64,000 bases of DNA from Staphylococcus schleiferi (GTDB lineage: Bacteria > Bacillota > Bacilli > Staphylococcales > Staphylococcaceae): the NCBI RefSeq assembly GCF_900458895.1, contig NZ_LR962863.1, positions 248,001-312,000 of the forward strand. Reading direction: 5' to 3'. How positions within the stretch are numbered: position 1 is the first letter of the stretch; each line of letters opens with the position of its first letter. A model generated the notes under the pieces. The model was not told where the DNA came from. It searched no databases and saw nothing but the letters and a program-made list of their open reading frames with translations. The position numbers and the translations under genes are program-made. Shown one piece after another: positions 1 to 8,565 of the stretch.

Positions 1-785
1 AACCCAATACCTGTCAAAGCAAAAATATAGCTATATTGTTGGGCAGTGAGATGATAAATATTTTGCATAATAAATGGAGAAGCAGCTAAATAACCGAAAA
101 ACATGGCAAAAGTAAACCCTTGAATTAACATCGGAACAACAAATGAACGGCGCGTTAACAGCAATTTAAAGTCAGCTATGACACTTTTGAAGTTACCTTG
201 ACGACGTAGCTCGGGCGGTAGCGTTTCATCAATTTTGAAGTGGGCACCTAGCAGCATCAGTAATGCCAAAATAGCAAGTATCCAAAAAAGTATTCTAAAA
301 TCACCAAAGCTCAAGATTGCGCCACCAAACATAGGCGCTAAAACAGGTGCAGCACCATTGACAAGCATGAGCATAGCTAAAAATTGTGTGAGTGCTTTTC
401 CTTTATATAAATCTGTCGCAATTGCCCTTGCTAAAACGATACCCGCACCTCCAGAGACACCTTGAATAAATCGGAAAATGATAAGCAGTGTAATGTTAGG
501 TGTAAGTGCGATTGCTACTGAAGATAAAATATAAACGATTAAGCTAGTTGTTAAAGGTTTTTTACGTCCTGTATTATCCGAAAGTGTCCCCAGTACAACA
601 TTTCCTACTGCAAGGCCTACCATAAAAAATGTGAGTGTGAGTTGTACATGGGCCGTAGTGGTATTCAACATCGATTTGACTTCAGGTAATGCAGGTAAAT
701 ACATATCAATTGAAAGCGGACCAAATGCAGATAGTCCGGCCATAATTAAGATGAATATACGTGATATACGTTTTTCTTTCATCAT
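1..785 (-). CDS. Bcr/CflA-family MFS drug exporter (3' part missing at window edge)
   Basis: Reading the minus strand from an ATGATG pair at 785 gives an open frame that runs off the left edge (about 261 residues). It begins MMKEKRISRIFILIMAG, followed by SAFGPLSIDMYLPALPEV, a TM1 signature of the Bcr/CflA subgroup of 12-TM proton-driven drug exporters. The loop 2-3 motif GTLSDNTGRKKP and the TM4 stretch RFIQGVSGGAGIVLARAIA are the usual MFS motifs. GGAG lies 5 bases before the first ATG. A TetR gene lies upstream on the same strand with a terminator-like hairpin between, so the two are probably regulator and target. Substrate cannot be inferred; the C-terminal third is outside the window. 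Confidence 0.85.
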   Translation of the reverse strand, partial: MMKEKRISRIFILIMAGLSAFGPLSIDMYLPALPEVKSMLNTTTAHVQLTLTFFMVGLAVGNVVLGTLSDNTGRKKPLTTSLIVYILSSVAIALTPNITLLIIFRFIQGVSGGAGIVLARAIATDLYKGKALTQFLAMLMLVNGAAPVLAPMFGGAILSFGDFRILFWILAILALLMLLGAHFKIDETLPPELRRQGNFKSVIADFKLLLTRRSFVVPMLIQGFTFAMFFGYLAASPFIMQNIYHLTAQQYSYIFALTGIG

Positions 786-827
786 TGTTTCTCCTTTTTC
801 TATTTAAGATTTGACGCCCTATACCAT

Positions 828-864
828 AAAAAGAACACGGAAATCAAAGGGGAGACTTCCGTGC
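828..864 (-). terminator. Rho-independent terminator after the tetR gene
   Basis: On the minus strand the arms CACGGAA and TTCCGTG (plus-strand 836-842 and 857-863) form a hairpin, extended by a few pairs, and are followed by a U-rich run (plus-strand A-rich 828-835). It lies between tetR and the MFS start, so it would end tetR transcription or attenuate read-through into the exporter. Confidence 0.55.
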
Positions 865-969
865 TGAATGCTGTTTCATGTTGTTGTTTTGAATCCCTAA
901 ATTGAACTTATGGCGCATTACACCATTGCACCTCTATGATATTGATGATCCTTCAAAATGTTGCATAAA

Positions 970-1533
970 TTAAGACTGAACACCACGAACAAAAATTTTC
1001 AAGACGCGGTCAACAAATTGTTCTGAAGGAATCTTTTTAACATAATGCTGATATTCAAAGACATCTGCAGAAAATGAATTCAATAATAAATCGGCATGAA
1101 AATCAGGATCCGATACAATGTTTAATTGTGTGATACAGGCCACTGCTTCATCTTTCAGCTTTAAATAAAAAGGTGTTTGCATCATGACACGATTTTGCTT
1201 ATCTTTGCGTTCTATTTCTTTGAGTAAGTCGACGTGATCTTCCATCAGTTGAATTAACGTTAAAAAAATAAAACGAAGTACTTCTTGTTGGTCTGAAACA
1301 CGTTGCTTTTGTTGCTCAATTTTTTCGAACATCGCTTCAATGTGATGTTCAAGTAAGGCATGACAAATCTCGGATTTATCGGAAAAATGACGATAAAGTG
1401 TGCCGGTACCAATTTGAGCTGTTTCTGCTATTTTTTTCATGCTGACCTTTTCGACTTCATTATTGTTAAAGAGTGTTTGTGCGGTTTTCATAATCAGTTG
1501 TTCATTTTTAATCGCGTCACTACGTTTGGCCAT
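970..1533 (-). CDS. TetR/AcrR-family transcriptional repressor
   Basis: This 187-residue protein has a standard N-terminal TetR helix-turn-helix: VSMKKIAETAQIGTGTLYRHF at about residues 29-49 with the family hallmark GTLYRHF. The C-terminal ligand/dimerisation part is helical. GGAGGGAG precedes the ATG. It lies immediately upstream of the Bcr/CflA exporter on the same strand, the usual regulator-plus-exporter pairing. It is visibly paralogous to the TetR protein at 19726-20301: same length class, same GTLYRHF helix, and similar C-terminal APFY/TPFY and LLNxFSxD motifs. A short palindrome GTCTTAGAC (1561-1569) upstream of the start is a possible operator, which is a guess. The inducer is unknown. 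Confidence 0.88.
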   Translation of the reverse strand: MAKRSDAIKNEQLIMKTAQTLFNNNEVEKVSMKKIAETAQIGTGTLYRHFSDKSEICHALLEHHIEAMFEKIEQQKQRVSDQQEVLRFIFLTLIQLMEDHVDLLKEIERKDKQNRVMMQTPFYLKLKDEAVACITQLNIVSDPDFHADLLLNSFSADVFEYQHYVKKIPSEQFVDRVLKIFVRGVQS

Positions 1534-1767
1534 GCTCTCCCTCCGTACGTATCATTGTTTGTCTTAGACGAGATTAATTATAAATGAGATGGGTGTCCGC
1601 TTACAAATTTTCTGCTCCAACAAAGATTGTAGCCATTCTTTTTGATGTGAGGTATTTGAATCGTAAACGCTTAAATCTTTTTTACTAAGTAGTCAAAGAA
1701 GGTTAGAATGCGTTTATTTTTAACGGAGAAAAGTGTATTTAATGCTTACAAAAGTCTGCAAATAAAG

Positions 1768-1806
1768 AAAAAGCTAAAAACGTGATAGACACGCTTCTAG
1801 CTTTTT
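1768..1806. terminator. Hairpin terminator at the 3' end of the dehydrogenase
   Basis: Arms AAAAAGCTA (1769-1777) and TAGCTTTTT (1798-1806) enclose further complementary bases (ACGTG/CACG). A/T runs on both sides make it usable from either strand. It sits about 25 bases past the end of the disrupted dehydrogenase. Confidence 0.7.
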
Positions 1807-1829
1807 CTTTCATCTAATATTTTTTTTGC

Positions 1830-2877
1830 TTATGATTGCGCAATATTGACTAAAATTTTAGCTTGAGATTTATCGCTGACTAATTGTTTAAATCCTCTTT
1901 CAACGATATCTTCAAGTTGGATATGGTCAGTGACCACACCTTTTACATTTAAGTTGCCTTCAGCCATTAAATCAATAGTTTGTTGGAAAGTCGTTGGTGT
2001 ATATGCAATTGTTGATGTTAGTTTCACACCAGTATTTGTTAATTGCATTGGATGCCATTCAATCGGTCTACCAAAAATAGAAACGATAACGACAGTACCA
2101 CGTGGTTTTTGTAATATTGATTGAATCTTTCAATGTTTGTGCCACACCTGCAACTTCAAATGTAACATCTACACCATTTTCAGTATGTTCAGCAATGTAA
2201 TCTTCTACATTTTCTTTACCGGAATTAACGGCATGCGTTGCGCCAACTTCTCTCGCTTTAGCTAAACGTTCTTCAGATAAATCGAAGACAAAGATTTGGC
2301 TTGCCCCAGCTGCTTTAGCCGCAATAACGTTTAGTAATCCGATAGGGCCCGCACCAATAATGGCAACCGTATCTCCGAAGAGAAGGCCACTTTCTTTAAC
2401 GGCTTGTACTGCGACAGCTGTTGGTTCTACAAGAGCACCTTCTTCATCTGAGACATTGTCAGGCAAGCGGTAAATGTTTTCTGCAGGAACATTGGTATAT
2501 CTTGCAAAACCACCGTCAGAACCTAAGCCAACAAAACTGTATCCATCATACAAATCAACGTTTTCTTCTTTTTCGTGTTTTGAAACGGTAGGGTTAACGA
2601 CAACACGTTCGCCAACTTCAAAATCTTTCACGTCTGAACCCAATTCGTAAATAACGCCAGCAAATTCATGTCCCAATGTTACAGGGGCAGTTTGTCCTAG
2701 GAATGGATCGGGTTGATCAGTCGAAATAAAGATAGGCCCCTCTAAGTATTCGTGTAAATCTGTACCACAAATACCTGCCCAATTGACTTGAACTCGGACT
2801 TCGTTAGCACCTAATGGTCGAAGTTCGCGTTCCTCAACACGTACATCTTTTTGTCCGTACCAAACTGCTGCTTTCAT
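1830..2877 (-). pseudogene. Zinc-dependent (R,R)-butanediol-dehydrogenase-like gene, frameshifted
   Basis: Medium-chain zinc alcohol dehydrogenase split between two frames. The first part (2877 to about 2110) carries MKAAVWYGQKDVRVEE, the catalytic-zinc motif GICGTDLHEY, GHEFAGVIYE and the Rossmann motif AIIGAGPIGLL. The second frame continues KPRGTVVIVSIFGRPIEW and then LTNTGVKLTSTIAYTP to the stop at 1830. The frames join if one base is removed from the five-T run at 2106-2110 (five A on the coding strand where four would keep KPRG in frame). The start at 2877 is chosen because AGAAGG precedes it; an upstream GTG has no ribosome binding site. The family oxidises 2,3-butanediol to acetoin with NAD. 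The shift removes roughly the last quarter, so the product is probably dead unless the extra base is a sequencing error in a homopolymer. Confidence 0.85.
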
Positions 2878-2911
2878 CTTAAGCACCTTCTTCTATAATA
2901 TTTACACCTTT

Positions 2912-2940
2912 ATTATATTCCTATTTTTTGCGGAAAACAA
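2912..2940 (-). promoter_or_regulatory. Sigma-A promoter of the butanediol-dehydrogenase gene
   Basis: On the minus strand TTGTTT (plus 2935-2940), a 17-base spacer and a consensus TATAAT (plus 2912-2917) stand about 35 bases before the ATG at 2877. The rest of 2941-3112 is AT-rich and I see no gene in it. Confidence 0.6.
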
Positions 2941-3112
2941 TGGTTGTAAATAATAAATTCAAAATTATATAAAAAATAATGAATTGTCGGAAATAAAAAA
3001 TGAGATTTATTTAAGTTGCGCTTCAATAAAGGGGAGAAATGCTTATTTTCGATAATTATTAAAAATGGATAGTAGCATTGCGGGGCTAGATTAAGCATAA
3101 TTTTTAAACAGC

Positions 3113-3160
3113 AAAAAAGGGGCAGGACGACGTATTTAAATGTACGACAATCCTGTCCCC
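3113..3160 (-). terminator. Terminator-like repeat after the SPIN gene
   Basis: GGGGCAGGA (3119-3127) pairs with TCCTGTCCCC (3151-3160) with one bulge. Inner bases CGACG and TGTACG may extend the stem. On the minus strand it ends in a run of T (plus-strand A 3113-3118), directly downstream of the SPIN stop. Similar CTGTCCC hairpins are common dispersed elements in staphylococcal intergenic DNA (from memory). Confidence 0.65.
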
Positions 3161-3182
3161 TAAAGCGTTAGGTTATATATTA

Positions 3183-3488
3183 TTATTTAAGTAAGTGATC
3201 GTATTTAGATGTGTCTAATCCTTGAGATTTTGCTTTTAGGATGATTTCTTGAACGCTGTGTAAACCTTGTTTGTCAAAGTAATCTTTTACACGTTGTTTT
3301 GTTTGAGGATTTGCGTTTTCATCTACTAAGACATCGATATATGTGAGTTCATGTTCTAATAATCTTGAATCGTCATGTAAAATAATACCGTTTTGAGCGA
3401 TGACACTTGCGTGTGCATTTTGGCTTAAAGCAACTGCTCCTGTAGATAAAATACCAACTGCTAAAGTTGAAACTAATAATTTCTTCAT
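3183..3488 (-). CDS. spin: Staphylococcal peroxidase inhibitor (SPIN) homologue
   Basis: A 101-residue secreted protein. [17 protein letters not shown] and a cleavage site after AHA (about residue 27) form a signal peptide. The mature protein contains [20 protein letters not shown], then [29 protein letters not shown] and SKYDHLLK. These match, block by block, the S. aureus myeloperoxidase inhibitor SPIN as I remember it ([27 protein letters not shown]..., GLHSIKDII, SKYEH). SPIN blocks the active-site channel of neutrophil myeloperoxidase with an N-terminal beta-hairpin on a three-helix bundle. The start at 3488 is chosen over an upstream ATG because AAAGGAG lies 9 bases before it. The gene stands alone. 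In S. aureus it is under SaeRS control. Confidence 0.88.
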   Translation of the reverse strand: MKKLLVSTLAVGILSTGAVALSQNAHASVIAQNGIILHDDSRLLEHELTYIDVLVDENANPQTKQRVKDYFDKQGLHSVQEIILKAKSQGLDTSKYDHLLK

Positions 3489-3562
3489 ATTATGCAACTC
3501 CTTTAAATTTATATACACAATATAACACAGTTATATGGTAAATATTACATTACTGAGTATAT

Positions 3563-3588
3563 TTAATAATCGTTAATAATTATTTAAT
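3563..3588 (-). promoter_or_regulatory. Candidate SaeR-like direct repeat upstream of SPIN
   Basis: On the minus strand the motif ATTAA occurs three times (plus-strand TTAAT at 3563, 3573 and 3584). Two copies are spaced ATTAA-N6-ATTAA, one base per half-site away from the SaeR direct repeat GTTAA-N6-GTTAA. The location, 75-100 bases before the SPIN start, suits an activator site, but AT-rich DNA gives such matches by chance. Confidence 0.3.
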
Positions 3589-3820
3589 AATTGAGCAAAA
3601 TACTTGCATTGTTTTATCTAAATAAGTTATGGAGTTGTTTTAATAAAAGTTTTTAAAATAAAAATATGTCACATAAACATGAATGATTCAAGGTTTACGG
3701 GGATATTTCAAGCGTTTTTGATAGAAAAGATCTGATAAAAAACTGATAATGTATGATCTTATTATTATTAGGTCAAAACAATATTAAAACCGAATTCTTA
3801 AATGTATTTTCGGTGGAAAA

Positions 3821-3886
3821 ATAAAAATAGGCGGCTGGTCCTCTTCTACGATTATCTTTAGAGTAGAAAAAGTCAGTCGCCTATTT
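3821..3886 (-). terminator. Terminator of hsp20
   Basis: AAATAGGCGGCTG (3825-3837) pairs with CAGTCGCCTATTT (3874-3886), with an inner hairpin TTCTAC/GTAGAA. On the minus strand the stem is followed by a T-rich stretch. It lies about 65 bases beyond the hsp20 stop. Confidence 0.7.
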
Positions 3887-3950
3887 GGGATGGGAAGACA
3901 AAAAATTGATGGTCTAGCCCAACCCGAAGAACACTTTATTTAAAATAGCT

Positions 3951-4385
3951 TTAGTCTATAGGAATATTTTTATCAGTTTGATCATTACGCATATCTTTAG
4001 GAAGTCTTACATTAAGCATGCCATTTTGATAAGCTGCTTTAATTTGAGTAGCATCCACATGATCAAAACTAAATTGACGTTGAACATTGCGATAGCTTCG
4101 TTCTTTATGGATGATGCGTCCTTCCTCATCTTCGTTGTTATTTTCAACTGTATTTTGTGCAGCAATTGTTAAAATATTGTTTTCAAATTGCACGCGAATA
4201 TTTTCTTTGTCCATACCAGGAAGTTCAGCTTCAACGATGTAGGCATCATCTAATTCTTTAATGTCAGTCGTAATGGCAGCTTGTGCAAAATTGTCGTCGA
4301 AAAAATGACGGCCAAAGTCTTTAAAAAAGTCACTTGGTTCCATATTGAAAAAAGAATTATTGAAAGGTTTCATTTCAAATGCCAT
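3951..4385 (-). CDS. Hsp20/alpha-crystallin small heat-shock protein
   Basis: A 144-residue ATP-independent holdase chaperone. The alpha-crystallin domain runs from about residue 40 (TDIKELDDAYIVEAELPGMDK) through ILTIAAQN and YRNVQRQFSFDHVDA to YQNGMLNVRLPK, the conserved G-x-L motif of the family. The N-terminal arm is rich in Phe (NNSFFNMEPSDFFKDFGRHF). The start at 4385 follows AAGGAGAG by 7 bases. A longer frame back to 4493 cannot be coding, because the promoter -10 element (4475-4480) lies inside it. It is monocistronic, with a CtsR-type operator over the promoter and a terminator behind, so it is heat-shock controlled. Confidence 0.9.
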   Translation of the reverse strand: MAFEMKPFNNSFFNMEPSDFFKDFGRHFFDDNFAQAAITTDIKELDDAYIVEAELPGMDKENIRVQFENNILTIAAQNTVENNNEDEEGRIIHKERSYRNVQRQFSFDHVDATQIKAAYQNGMLNVRLPKDMRNDQTDKNIPID

Positions 4386-4474
4386 AGTCCATCTCTCCTT
4401 GTATTGTTCATAATGATTTGAGAAAGGCACTTCATGAAGCTTTATCAAGCAAGCGCCTTTAACTTTATGGTTAC

Positions 4475-4510
4475 AGTATACACCTAAAGTCAAAGATAGT
4501 CAAGGTCAAA
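4475..4510 (-). promoter_or_regulatory. hsp20 promoter overlapped by a CtsR box
   Basis: Reading the minus strand, TTGACT (plus 4498-4503), a 17-base spacer and TATACT (plus 4475-4480) form a near-consensus sigma-A promoter. On the plus strand AGTCAAA-GAT-AGTCAAG (4488-4504) is a near-perfect CtsR heptad repeat, with a further GTCAAA at 4505-4510. The operator covers the -35 and spacer, as expected for repression by CtsR, the class III heat-shock repressor. Confidence 0.85.
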
Positions 4511-4659
4511 GTTTGATTAAAAGTATTCCGTATATTTCTCAGTTTCAAAATTAAAACTACGCGTGATACTGAGTGTTTTGGGTTGAGCTGGTATTTAAAT
4601 GATAAGTTCAAGATGAAATGATATGATGAAAGTAACTACAAATGGATGGAGGGGTCGTT

Positions 4660-5184
4660 TTGAACGTAAGATATCCAATTGGTCAGTTAAATCTACCTAC
4701 ATCAATCACATTGAAGGCGATTCATCAATGGTTAGATGAGATTGAAGGTTATGTACAAAATTTAAAGGAAGTTGTTGGGAACCTTAGCGAAAAAGAATAT
4801 CACCAAACATATCGTGAGGGTAGCTATACAGTGAGACAACTTGTCCATCATATCGCAGATTCACAAATCAATATGTATTATCGTTTAAAAATGGCATTAA
4901 CAGATAATCAGCTGAAAATTGCAGAGTTCCAGCAAGATGTGTGGGTCCAGTTACCAGATTATCAACTTCCTGTAGACATCTCTATACAACTTTTAGAAAT
5001 GATTAACAAACGTATTATAGCGATTGGCCGACAGTTATCAGAAAGTGATTTAACACGTACTTTCTTATTAGAAGGTACAGGTGAAATTTCAGTAGGGGAA
5101 ACAATCGCAAAGTTATCTTGGCACGAGCGCCATCACTTGGCTCATATTCAAATAGCCCTCGGCAAAAGTGAGGTATCTTTATAA
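4660..5184 (+). CDS. YfiT/DinB-fold putative metal-dependent (bacillithiol-transferase-type) protein
   Basis: A 174-residue four-helix DinB-like protein. The metal ligands of the YfiT group are visible: a His in LVHHIADSQINMYYRLK and the HxxxH pair in WHERHHLAHI. YfiT-type proteins are annotated as metal-dependent hydrolases; some members transfer bacillithiol to electrophiles, and staphylococci make bacillithiol. The TTG at 4660 is preferred over the ATG at 4642, because GGAGGGG (4647-4653) stands 6 bases before the TTG while the ATG has no good site. The gene is single, between the divergent hsp20 and katA. Detoxification is a family-level inference. Confidence 0.75.
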   Translation: MNVRYPIGQLNLPTSITLKAIHQWLDEIEGYVQNLKEVVGNLSEKEYHQTYREGSYTVRQLVHHIADSQINMYYRLKMALTDNQLKIAEFQQDVWVQLPDYQLPVDISIQLLEMINKRIIAIGRQLSESDLTRTFLLEGTGEISVGETIAKLSWHERHHLAHIQIALGKSEVSL

Positions 5185-5356
5185 CATTGAAGTCACTTTT
5201 AATAAGGTTAAAGCCATTTTATGATGTAATTTTCTATAAAGATTAAGAGGGATAATTGAAAATATTTAGCCTATTTTATTAATTAGCATAGACTGAAAAT
5301 TCATGTTTGAATCAATGCATTGTCACAAATAGTTTTTAATTTGGGGTATAATTACT

Positions 5357-5403
5357 TTGTAATTAATTTAAAGTAATGCTATACTAGATTAAAATAATTC
5401 TAA
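5357..5403 (+). promoter_or_regulatory. katA promoter with PerR box
   Basis: TTGTAA (5357-5362), a 17-base spacer and TATACT (5380-5385) form the promoter. TTAAAATAATTCTAA at 5389-5403 matches the PerR consensus TTATAATNATTATAA at 12 of the 14 defined positions and overlies the start region, where PerR binding would block transcription until peroxide oxidises it. Confidence 0.8.
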
Positions 5404-5421
5404 ACTAGAGGTGTGAATAAC

Positions 5422-6921
5422 ATGAGCAATAACAACGAATCGAAATTGACGGGCTTATTCGGTCATCCTGTGGGTGATCGTGAGAATTCTATGACTGCTG
5501 GACCAAGAGGACCTTTATTGATGCAAGACTGGTACTTTTTAGAACAAATGGCACACTTTGACCGCGAAGTCATTCCAGAACGACGTATGCATGCGAAGGG
5601 TTCTGGTGCGTTTGGTACATTTACAGTTACGAACGACATCACACAATATACACGTGCCAAAATTTTCTCAGAAGTGGGGAAACAGACAGAAATGTTTGCA
5701 CGTTTTTCAACAGTCGCCGGGGAACGTGGCGCAGCTGATGCTGAACGTGATATTCGCGGTTTTGCTTTAAAATTCTACACTGAGGAAGGAAACTGGGATT
5801 TAGTGGGGAATAATACACCTGTTTTCTTCTTCCGTGACCCTAAATTATTCGCAAGTTTAAACCATGCTGTTAAACGTGATCCTCGTACAAACATGAGAAG
5901 TGCTCAAAATAACTGGGATTTCTGGACATCATTACCTGAAGCATTACACCAAGTAACAATTTTAATGACTGACCGTGGTATTCCTAAAGGATTCAGACAT
6001 ATGCACGGGTTCGGTTCACATACTTATGCCATGATCAATGCGCAAAATGAACGTGTTTGGGTGAAATTCCACTTTAGAACACAACAAGGTATTGAAAACT
6101 TATTAGATGAAGAAGCGGCACAAATTATCGCTAAAGACCGTGAATCTTCACAACGTGATTTGTTCAATGCGATTGAAGAAGGCAACTTCCCGAAATGGAA
6201 AATGTATATCCAAGTGATGACTGAAGAACAAGCAAGAAATCATAAAGATAATCCATTTGACCTTACAAAAGTGTGGTACAAAGGCGAATATCCATTAATT
6301 GAGGTCGGTGAATTCGAATTAAACCGCAACCCTGAAAACTATTTCATGGATGTCGAACAAGCTGCTTTTGCACCAACAAACATTGTACCGGGTATTGATT
6401 TTTCACCTGACAAAATGTTACAAGGTCGTTTATTCTCATACGGCGATGCACAACGCTATCGTTTAGGTGTGAACCACTGGCAAATTCCAGTGAACCAACC
6501 TAAAGGTGTAGGTGTAGAAAACATCTGTCCATTCAGCCGTGATGGTGCAATGCGTTTCTTAGATGGTAACCAAGGTGGTCAAACACATTACTATCCAAAC
6601 AGCTACGGTGCGCATGAAAGCCAACCTGAATACAAACGTGCACCTTTAGAATTGAATGGTACGGCTTATGAGCACGACTTTAGAGAAGATGATGACAATT
6701 ACTTCGAACAACCAGGTAAATTGTTCCGTCTCCAATCACCAGAGCAACAAGAGCGTATGTTTAAAACAACAGCAAGTGAAATGGAAGGCACAACAGACGA
6801 AGTGAAACGTCGTCACATTAAACATTGCTATCAAGCAGACGTCAACTATGGTACAGGTGTAGCGAAAGCACTTGGCATGGAAGATCAATTAGCGAGTATC
6901 ATTGCTGAAATAGAAGCTTAA
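5422..6921 (+). CDS. katA: Catalase KatA (monofunctional haem catalase)
   Basis: A 499-residue small-subunit clade catalase that dismutates hydrogen peroxide in the cytoplasm. The distal His is in [12 protein letters not shown] (His57), the catalytic Asn in [12 protein letters not shown], and the proximal haem Tyr in [11 protein letters not shown]. The conserved core [20 protein letters not shown] is complete. An upstream GTG at 5413 is in frame, but AGAGGTG stands directly before it, so the ATG at 5422 is the start. Length is normal for staphylococcal KatA (about 505). It is monocistronic under a PerR box. With the Dps gene downstream it forms a small peroxide-defence neighbourhood. Confidence 0.97.
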   Translation: MSNNNESKLTGLFGHPVGDRENSMTAGPRGPLLMQDWYFLEQMAHFDREVIPERRMHAKGSGAFGTFTVTNDITQYTRAKIFSEVGKQTEMFARFSTVAGERGAADAERDIRGFALKFYTEEGNWDLVGNNTPVFFFRDPKLFASLNHAVKRDPRTNMRSAQNNWDFWTSLPEALHQVTILMTDRGIPKGFRHMHGFGSHTYAMINAQNERVWVKFHFRTQQGIENLLDEEAAQIIAKDRESSQRDLFNAIEEGNFPKWKMYIQVMTEEQARNHKDNPFDLTKVWYKGEYPLIEVGEFELNRNPENYFMDVEQAAFAPTNIVPGIDFSPDKMLQGRLFSYGDAQRYRLGVNHWQIPVNQPKGVGVENICPFSRDGAMRFLDGNQGGQTHYYPNSYGAHESQPEYKRAPLELNGTAYEHDFREDDDNYFEQPGKLFRLQSPEQQERMFKTTASEMEGTTDEVKRRHIKHCYQADVNYGTGVAKALGMEDQLASIIAEIEA

Positions 6922-7169
6922 GTTTGTCCAGTTAAGGACGGTGGGGCTAGACTTTAGCAAGAGTAGAACGGTTTGCGAAGGTCTTTGTATATAGGTTTTT
7001 GCAAGCCGAGTCTCTTTGACGATTATGCAAATTTTTGAATGATTTTAAGATGAGACAGCGGGCACTTCATTTCAAGGTGATGGCACGTTGGTAGATTTAG
7101 AGGTTTAAGTGATGGGCTTCTTAATGTCACTTCACTTTTGTAAGCTATTTTTTAATGAGAGGTTATGAC

Positions 7170-7493
7170 ATGATATTAGATAAGATTAATCCTGATGATT
7201 TGTTTCCTACCGAGCGTGTTGAAACTTCTGTATTAGGTAAAATGCCATACACTGTTAAAGATATGACAAAAATTTATGACGCAGCTTATGTGGCAACAAA
7301 TGAAAGACTAATATTGAACGTGGACATGGATGGTCAATTTTATTACCGTAATATTCAGTTTAATGAAATTAAAGAGATTAAATCGGACGAACATGAATTA
7401 AAAATTACATTTGATTACGGTGTCTTTACTTTAAAAGAATGTAACGCCGATGAAGTCAAAGCAATGTCAGATTATTTACACGCGAAAATGTAA
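7170..7493 (+). CDS. Small PH-like-domain protein of unknown function
   Basis: A 107-residue soluble protein. The sequence LILNVDMDGQFYYRNIQFNE followed by IKEIKSDEHELKITFDYGVF looks like the beta strands of a bacterial PH-like (YokE-type) domain, ending in one helix (NADEVKAMSDYLHAKM). The ATG at 7170 is preferred over 7155, because AGAGG lies 8 bases before it. There is no signal peptide or membrane segment. It lies between katA and the Dps gene on the same strand; whether it shares their regulation is not visible. Function unknown. Confidence 0.7.
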   Translation: MILDKINPDDLFPTERVETSVLGKMPYTVKDMTKIYDAAYVATNERLILNVDMDGQFYYRNIQFNEIKEIKSDEHELKITFDYGVFTLKECNADEVKAMSDYLHAKM

Positions 7494-7507
7494 CAGAATG
7501 ACGAATG

Positions 7508-7558
7508 ACAAAGTCATGAACTTTGTACGAAAGATGTTTAAACCTTATAACAAAGGTT
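7508..7558. promoter_or_regulatory. Two inverted repeats upstream of dps
   Basis: ACAAAGT-CATGA-ACTTTGT (7508-7526) is a perfect inverted repeat, and AACCTT-N6-AAGGTT (7541-7558) is another. They lie between the PH-domain gene and dps. The first could be a weak terminator (no T run) or an operator; the second overlaps the likely dps promoter region. No clear PerR box was found here. Confidence 0.4.
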
Positions 7559-7620
7559 ATTTGAATAAGTAAGAGATTTTATAAAAAACTAAACTAAAAC
7601 AAGAAAGGTGCTGTTTTTCA

Positions 7621-8067
7621 ATGGCTCAAGACAAAAAACAAGTAGTTGAAGACTTAAACTTACAATTATCAAACTTCACTGTATTATGGACTAAAATTCA
7701 CAACTATCACTGGTATGTTAAAGGACATAACTTCTTCGCATTACACGAAAAATTTGAAGAACTTTACAATAAAGTTGCAGTTTATGTCGATGAAATTGCA
7801 GAACGTGCATTAGCATTAGAAGGTAACCCAGTGGGTAAAATGAGCGAAGTTTTAGAAGTATCTAGTATTGAAGAAGCTGAGTACGGAATTAGCGCAGAAA
7901 AAATGGTAGCGCAATTAGCAACAGACTTCGAAACAGTTGTAAAAGAATTGAAAGTCGCACAAGGTAATGCAGAAGAAGCTGGCGACGATCGTTCAGCTGA
8001 TATGTTTATTGAAATTGCGACTGAATTAGAACACAATATTTGGATGTTAAAAGCATATATCGGTTAA
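7621..8067 (+). CDS. mrgA: Dps-family ferritin (MrgA-like)
   Basis: A 148-residue DNA-protecting mini-ferritin. Ferroxidase residues sit at subunit interfaces, as in the family: His in TKIHNYHWYVKG, His in LHEKFEELY, and Asp/Glu in VDEIAERALAL. It oxidises iron(II) with peroxide and stores it, preventing hydroxyl-radical formation. AAAGGTG precedes the ATG at a somewhat long distance (11 bases). In S. aureus mrgA is PerR-controlled; no convincing PerR box is visible here. A strong terminator follows at 8109. Confidence 0.93.
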   Translation: MAQDKKQVVEDLNLQLSNFTVLWTKIHNYHWYVKGHNFFALHEKFEELYNKVAVYVDEIAERALALEGNPVGKMSEVLEVSSIEEAEYGISAEKMVAQLATDFETVVKELKVAQGNAEEAGDDRSADMFIEIATELEHNIWMLKAYIG

Positions 8068-8565
8068 TATCAGTTTGAATTGCACGAACGAGAAGTGCAG
8101 TAAAAGAGAGAGCCAAACTTTCCTGACAATAGGAGGTTTGGCTCTTATTGTATTTACGATGTATTTGAGAACATCTAAAAATTAGAATGAGTAATGAAAG
8201 GTACGGTATGAAATAAGTAGCATCATATAAATAAGCAATCAACACAGTTCAAAAAGCTTAATATGATTCCAATAAGGGAAAGGATAGATAACAGGGCAAA
8301 GACAGGAATTAAATGATGGGGTATCATTTAAGACTGATTGCCGTGTTTAAGGTAGCGCTAAATAAAAACGTTAATGACATTTAGGTAGTGTTTTAAAAGT
8401 GAAATTGAACCTATAAATATTCAGAATTTTCAAATTGGCATAATACTTTCACTTAGAAAAGCGGACAATTTTAGAGATTTATATATTCATTTTCAAAAGT
8501 TTTCTGCTATTTTGCTCGTTTAGGCTGCCGTACGTTGTCATTAAAAACAAAGAGAGTTGAAAAAG
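8068..8565. other. Intergenic region before the symporter operon
   Basis: It holds the dps terminator (8109-8153). It also holds a perfect inverted repeat with 9-base arms TTAAATGAT/ATCATTTAA and a GGGGT centre at 8309-8331, about 235 bases before the symporter start, which could be an operator or the loop of a leader RNA. I saw no gene. Confidence 0.5.
8109..8153 (+). terminator. Terminator of dps
   Basis: AGAGCCAAAC (8109-8118) pairs with GTTTGGCTCT (8136-8145), extended by TCCT/AGGA, and is followed by a T-rich tail. A strong intrinsic terminator. Confidence 0.85.

Larger units (their letters stand above)
3489..3950. other. Intergenic region between SPIN and hsp20
   Basis: AT-rich, with no plausible gene. 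It holds the SPIN upstream region (including evenly spaced TTAAT motifs at 3563-3588) and the hsp20 terminator at 3821-3886. Confidence 0.6.

Noticed and set aside
1360..1587. 75-codon plus-strand frame opposite tetR
   Set aside because: Lies fully antisense to a clear TetR gene and has no start signal.
2913..3098. 61-codon frame between the dehydrogenase and SPIN
   Set aside because: AT-rich translation with no ribosome binding site, overlapping the dehydrogenase promoter.
4386..4493. N-terminal extension of Hsp20
   Set aside because: The promoter -10 box lies inside the extension; AAGGAGAG supports the start at 4385.
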